54,793 nt of DNA from Mycolicibacterium canariasense. Lineage in GTDB: Bacteria > Actinomycetota > Actinomycetes > Mycobacteriales > Mycobacteriaceae. Below are positions 51,427-54,793 of this stretch, piece by piece. Under the pieces are notes generated by a model. It was not told the DNA's origin, did not search any database, and was given only the letters and a program-made list of their open reading frames with translations. Position 1 is the stretch's first letter. Each line of letters begins with the position of its first letter. The position numbers and the translations under genes are program-made. The stretch covers positions 1 to 54,793 of the forward strand of contig NZ_LQOL01000027.1 of the NCBI RefSeq assembly GCF_002101555.1, in the 5' to 3' direction.

Positions 51427-51852
51427 GCCGCCGGCGTGCAGTCGGCCGAGTTGCGCCTCCGGCGTCGGTCGATCCGCGTGTTCAGCAAACGTGATCTGGG
51501 CAGTGTCGCTGCCCCGTTGCGGGGTGGACGTGCAACGAAGGGCATTCCCGATCACGGCAACCTGGCCGCGCTTCAGCTACCTGGCGGTTCCCGTTAGGGC
51601 GCTGGAATTGCCTGGCGTCAGGTCAAATGGGTGCGGACTCGTAGCTACCTCGGTGCGCGCTGTTGGCTGCCTGCGGACGTGCCGACTTGGTCGCCGGACG
51701 GCTCGATCATGGTAGGCCTAAGCAAAGATCGATCGGCGTGGGGTTGACGCGTCAGTCAGCATATGCGATGGTTCCTACAGACTGTGCGTCAGCGTGAAAC
51801 ACCGGGGGTGTTCGGCCGCGGGATGGCGGAACGCAGGGGTTGGGGGCTATCC
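51427..51852. other. Gap of 426 bp before the Crp/WhiA operon
   Basis: No gene is recognised. A TTGACG element occurs at about 51744, followed by an AT-rich CATATG, so a promoter for the operon starting at 51853 may sit near 51744..51775. Frames on both strands are short. Confidence 0.35.
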
Positions 51853-52548
51853 ATGATGACGAATACGGTGCTCTGCGATACGCAGGTGACACCCGATGGT
51901 GCAGTCATGGTGATCGAGGATGTCGGCGCTCGTGGCGTGCCGGGGATCTTCGCACACGAGGCCATGGGCTGTGTCGTCAGTCCGCCACGGCCCCTGCATG
52001 CAATCTGGGTGCACACGATGAGCATGTTCGACGGCGAGCTTCTCGGTCATCAGGTCCGCGTTCGGGTTCTGGTCGGCACGGATACCAGAGGCCTCGGACA
52101 ACCGGTGTACCGCGGTGAGTTCACTGTTGCCAGTGGAGTTTTGGCGATCGGTGAGGCCCGCAACCCGGATCGCCAGCTGTTGTTCGGAACGCCCGCGATA
52201 CTGCAGGTCACTGTGCTGGTGGAGACGACCGACGAGGTGATCCACTTCAGCGATCCGCCGGCGGACTACCCGGTGTCGGGTCCCACCGATGTGACAGTGC
52301 TCATCGCGGACAATCCTGGCTTCACCCACGCGGTGAGCAACACCGTCCTGCGCCGGCGGTGGTGGCTTCGATGGCCGGCAATTCGCCGTAGGCTGCACAA
52401 CAGCTCCCAGCCGCTGGTGTCCCTCCGGCGAGAGGACCGCTGTGCGCCTTCAGGTTTCACCGCTGTGCGCACGCCAGGGGACCCGGGGTGCAGGGGCCGG
52501 GTGCCGGACGCCGGGATGCAGAGGGGCCCCGCTGCGGAGGCACGGTGA
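51853..52548 (+). CDS. Protein of unknown function, first gene of the Crp/WhiA operon
   Basis: 231 residues from the ATG at 51853 (a second ATG follows at once; an upstream in-frame ATG at 51763 adds 30 residues). No family recognised. The first ~150 residues have alternating beta-like hydrophobic pattern (VRVRVLVGTDTRGLGQPVYR, AILQVTVLVETTDEVIHFS) suggesting an all-beta domain. The last ~40 are Arg/Pro/Gly-rich and of different base composition. The stop overlaps the next small gene as GTGA. No signal peptide. Confidence 0.6.
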   Translation: MMTNTVLCDTQVTPDGAVMVIEDVGARGVPGIFAHEAMGCVVSPPRPLHAIWVHTMSMFDGELLGHQVRVRVLVGTDTRGLGQPVYRGEFTVASGVLAIGEARNPDRQLLFGTPAILQVTVLVETTDEVIHFSDPPADYPVSGPTDVTVLIADNPGFTHAVSNTVLRRRWWLRWPAIRRRLHNSSQPLVSLRREDRCAPSGFTAVRTPGDPGCRGRVPDAGMQRGPAAEAR

Positions 52549-52739
52549 GCGCCACTACCTGGCGCGTTGTCGTTGTTCTCGTGTGGGCGGCAGCGCTGAT
52601 AGCGTTCGCCGCCGCGGTGTTACGAGCTCACGAGGGCGAGGCGGCCCACGGTGGACCGTCGGTGCAACCGGCGGCGAGCCCGAACAACGTTGTTAGACCG
52701 ATAAGTTCAGCAGTCTTGGAGCACATGGATTGGGGATGA
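52545..52739 (+). CDS. Small single-pass membrane protein (64 residues)
   Basis: GTG start at 52545 overlapping the previous stop (GTGA). Residues 6-26 are a strong hydrophobic helix (WRVVVVLVWAAALIAFAAAV) followed by a charged, Ala/Pro-rich tail (HEGEAAHGGPSVQPAASPNN). A possible regulatory or export-linked partner of its neighbours. Ends 21 nt before the Crp gene. Confidence 0.65.
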   Translation: MSATTWRVVVVLVWAAALIAFAAAVLRAHEGEAAHGGPSVQPAASPNNVVRPISSAVLEHMDWG

Positions 52740-52760
52740 GGACGCTGCTCGGGGGTAACG

Positions 52761-53438
52761 GTGGATAGCGTGGTGCGGCGTGCACCCATTTTCCATGGCG
52801 TGGGCACCGAAGGCGTCGACGCACTCGCTGATCAGCTCGTGCCGATCGACTTTGACCAGGGCACAGTGATTTTCGCCAAGGGCGACGGCGGGGACCGGCT
52901 CTACATCATTGCCTCGGGCAAAGTGAAGATCAGTGACGCCACCGCAGGTGATCGCGGAAGCATCCTCGCGGTCATGGGGCCCTCGGACATGTTCGGCGAA
53001 CTCGCGTTGTTCGATCCGGGGCCACGCACCTCCACGGCCACTGCGATCACTGACGTCCGTACCGTATCGATGGATCATGCGGTCTTCCACAACTGGATCA
53101 GCGGCCGGCCGGAAATCGCCGAGCAACTCCTGCGCGTCCTGGCCCGACGGCTACGCCGAACCAACAACGCCATCATGGACCAGATTTTCACCGATGTCCC
53201 CGCTCGTGTCGCCAAACAACTTCTGCACCTGGCTCGACAGTTCGGCACACAGCAGGGCTCCACGCTGCGGGTCCATCACGGCCTGCGGCAAACCGAGCTG
53301 GCGCAGCTGGTCGGCGCGTCCAGGGAAACGGTCAACAAGACTTTGGCCGACTTCGTGTCCCGCGGCTGGATCCTGTTCGACTCCGGAAGCCTGACCATCC
53401 TCGACACCCAGCGGCTCGTAGCACGAGCCGCGAAGTAG
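52761..53438 (+). CDS. Crp/Fnr family transcriptional regulator
   Basis: 225 residues from the GTG at 52761. The N-terminal cyclic-nucleotide-binding domain has the phosphate-binding cassette GELALFDPGPRTSTATA (very near the mycobacterial Crp version). The C-terminal HTH is RQTELAQLVGASRETVNKTL. A paralogue of the mycobacterial cAMP receptor protein (Rv3676-type). It lies 3 nt before the whiA-like gene. Confidence 0.92.
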   Translation: MDSVVRRAPIFHGVGTEGVDALADQLVPIDFDQGTVIFAKGDGGDRLYIIASGKVKISDATAGDRGSILAVMGPSDMFGELALFDPGPRTSTATAITDVRTVSMDHAVFHNWISGRPEIAEQLLRVLARRLRRTNNAIMDQIFTDVPARVAKQLLHLARQFGTQQGSTLRVHHGLRQTELAQLVGASRETVNKTLADFVSRGWILFDSGSLTILDTQRLVARAAK

Positions 53439-53441
53439 CCC

Positions 53442-54407
53442 ATGCCATCAACGCGACCGGCGAACCTGGTTAAAGACGAGCTCAGCTCCGTGGCGGTAGG
53501 AACGGCGCATGCCCGTAAGGCTGAGGTCGCGGCGATGCTCCGGCTCGCCGGTGGGCTCGCAATCATCGGCAACAAGGTCGTTATCGACGCCGAACTCGAT
53601 CACCTCCCCACCGCACAACGCCTGGTCAGCGCCGTCTATCACCTGTGCGGCGCCGTACCAGCCCTGCACGCCATGCGAAACGGCAAGCGCAACCGCGACC
53701 ACTACCTGCTGCGCGTGACCCATGCCGAGAACCTCGCCCGACAGACCGGGCTGATCGACCACCGCGGCCGACCCACCACGGGGATGCCACCGTGGATCAT
53801 CCGTGGTGCCCGCGACGAGGTCGAAGCTGCTTGGCGTGGTGCAATTCTCGCCACTGGCCACCTGTCGTTGACCGGTCAGCGCCAAGGGCTCACTGTGTAC
53901 AGCCCAGGCCCCGAAGCGGCCCTGGCACTGGTCGGCTTGGCGCGCCGCCTCGGCGTCAGTGCACGGCGACGCGACGATCGCGGCCGCGACTGTATCGTCG
54001 TGCGCCACGACCAAGCCGTGTCCACGCTGCTGGCGCAAATCGGAGCACCAGAGACAAGCACCCACTGGACGAATCGGCGCCACCATCGACCCGCATCCCA
54101 GACCCGAACCGGGCGAAGCCCCACCTTCGAATCGGCAAACAGCAGGCGCGCGGCCGCGGCGGCGGCCGAGTCCACAGCACGTGTGCAGCGAGCGATACAA
54201 ATCCTGGGTGATGCTGTCCCGGACCACCTCAAAGCCGCAGCAGAGCTGCGCCAGTCATATCCCGACCTGACGTTGACCGAATTGGGTGGCCGCGCCGATC
54301 CACCAATGACCAAAGATGCTGTTGCAGGACGTATCCGACGACTATTGGCCCTTGCCGATCGAACTGCCACAAGAGCCGGCATCCCGGACACCAGCGCCTC
54401 GACGTAA
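53442..54407 (+). CDS. whiA: WhiA-like regulator (paralogue outside the usual uvrC-yvcK-whiA cluster)
   Basis: 321 residues, the full length of WhiA. The N-terminal LAGLIDADG-like half starts VKDELSSVAVGTAHARKAEV and AAMLRLAGGLAIIGNKVVID. The C-terminal HTH ends with ELGGRADPPMTKDAVAGRIR, RLLALADRTA, the WhiA signature. The linker holds a basic Arg/His-rich stretch near residues 210-230. Canonical whiA sits with rapZ and yvcK homologues. This copy follows a Crp/Fnr gene by 3 nt, so it is a paralogue or moved copy. It regulates sporulation or cell division in Streptomyces; its role in a non-sporulating relative is unclear. Confidence 0.9.
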   Translation: MPSTRPANLVKDELSSVAVGTAHARKAEVAAMLRLAGGLAIIGNKVVIDAELDHLPTAQRLVSAVYHLCGAVPALHAMRNGKRNRDHYLLRVTHAENLARQTGLIDHRGRPTTGMPPWIIRGARDEVEAAWRGAILATGHLSLTGQRQGLTVYSPGPEAALALVGLARRLGVSARRRDDRGRDCIVVRHDQAVSTLLAQIGAPETSTHWTNRRHHRPASQTRTGRSPTFESANSRRAAAAAAESTARVQRAIQILGDAVPDHLKAAAELRQSYPDLTLTELGGRADPPMTKDAVAGRIRRLLALADRTATRAGIPDTSAST

Positions 54408-54520
54408 GCGGTGGGACTCGTGGGGTCGTCGTGCGCCAAGTGCGCGCCGGCGAAGTCGGATTCCACCGCGGCCACAGCTCGCCCGGTGCTGCGGTCGGTG
54501 ACCAGTCCGCCCGCAGGGAG
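54408..54520. other. Convergent intergenic region
   Basis: A 113-bp gap between the WhiA gene and the minus-strand repeat-protein gene. No terminator hairpin stands out. Confidence 0.4.
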
Positions 54521-54793
54521 CTATCCCTGCATCCCGTTCTGGCCGGGCTCAGGCGGCGCGTCATCGGGCGGCGGCTGCATTTCTCGCTGTCCGGGTTCGG
54601 GCGGTGCGCCATCGGTGCCCGGTCCTTGCATTTCGGTCTGTCCGGGCTCGGGCGGCGCATCGCCGTCGGGGTTGTCGCCGCCGCCGTGATTGGGGTTGGT
54701 GCAGATGGTGCCCTCGCACGGGACCATTGATCCGTCACCGTTGGGGTTGGGCATCATCGGCACGCTGGTCGTCGGGGCGGGAAGGCCGGCCCG
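54521..54793 (-). CDS. Pro/Gly/Gln-rich repeat protein, 5' end outside the window
   Basis: The frame is open to the window edge, so at least 90 residues are seen and the N-terminus is missing. It contains a repeated APPEPGQ-x-EMQ unit (three copies: DAPPEPGQTEMQGP, GAPPEPGQREMQPP, DAPPEPGQNGMQG) after an Asn/Gly/Cys segment (NPNGDGSMVPCEGTICTNPN). Low complexity of this kind is typical of secreted or surface proteins in mycobacteria. Two Cys residues may pair outside the cell. Function unknown; a signal peptide would be outside the window. Confidence 0.65.
   Translation of the reverse strand, partial: RAGLPAPTTSVPMMPNPNGDGSMVPCEGTICTNPNHGGGDNPDGDAPPEPGQTEMQGPGTDGAPPEPGQREMQPPPDDAPPEPGQNGMQG

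Noticed and set aside
1..54793. CRISPR array, tRNA, rRNA or known riboswitch
   Set aside because: I saw no regularly spaced repeats, cloverleaf-like sequence, ribosomal motifs or conserved riboswitch cores on either strand by eye. A covariance-model search would be needed to exclude small RNAs.

Overview
The window looks like accessory chromosome (or large plasmid) of a high-GC actinobacterium of the order Mycobacteriales, most likely Mycobacterium/Mycolicibacterium or a close relative such as Rhodococcus or Gordonia. The grounds are high GC, frequent GTG starts, several apparently leaderless genes, five F420-type luciferase-like monooxygenases (LLM), a Hip1-type lipoprotein protease and a WhiA homologue. 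I see no rRNA, tRNA, CRISPR array, replication origin or housekeeping operon. About 58 intact genes are supported, plus many decayed fragments.

The layout is a string of small catabolic or stress modules. Most consist of one regulator (AraC, MarR, TetR, MerR, LysR, XRE or MocR) divergent from, or next to, one to four enzyme genes, often with a clear palindromic operator between them. Decayed pieces of IS30 (about 2.3 kb and 11.2-11.9 kb) and IS21 (46.7-47.0 kb and 49.2 kb), and gene stumps (folD, SDRs, an aldo/keto reductase tail, a frameshifted TetR), lie at module borders. This suggests repeated insertion and deletion.

Regions: 0.3-2.1 kb, SDR and AraC regulator. 2.1-2.7 kb, IS30 debris and a truncated gene. 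2.7-4.2 kb, amidohydrolase divergent from a MarR gene. 4.2-10.6 kb, a MarR-controlled regulon: MarR; an MFS exporter/importer with two isochorismatase-fold hydrolases on the minus strand; an amidohydrolase with two LLM oxidoreductases on the plus strand. A perfect 34-bp palindrome lies in the divergent promoter and a diverged copy lies at the MarR gene. 12-15.1 kb, quinone-reductase-like ADH/MarR divergent from YceI/azoreductase. 15.9-18.1 kb, amidase/TetR with duplicated operators.

18.6-27 kb carries the most interesting operon: an APC permease, an iron-containing alcohol dehydrogenase, a CoA-acylating (methyl)malonate-semialdehyde dehydrogenase and an 845-residue double-domain CaiB/BaiF CoA-transferase, with a divergent LysR gene. 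In content it matches the DddD-type dimethylsulfoniopropionate (DMSP) cleavage clusters of marine bacteria, but with an APC permease in place of the usual BCCT carrier.

27-35.4 kb holds SDR/SnoaL/MerR/LLM, MarR, and three metallo-beta-lactamase-fold genes with a TetR gene. 35.7-42.3 kb holds MerR, the Hip1-like protease, MarR/VOC/hydroxyacid dehydrogenase, a nitroreductase, and an LLM/TetR pair with a 42-bp inverted repeat. 42.4-46.6 kb holds a saccharopine-dehydrogenase-like reductase, VOC, XRE regulator, LLM and cupin. 47-49 kb is a DJ-1/MocR pair flanked on both sides by istB fragments. 49.3-51.4 kb holds a methyltransferase, a HAD hydrolase and a GNAT acetyltransferase. 51.9-54.4 kb is a tight four-gene operon: an unknown protein, a 64-residue membrane protein, a Crp/Fnr regulator and a WhiA paralogue. 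The window ends inside a Pro/Gln-rich repeat protein gene.
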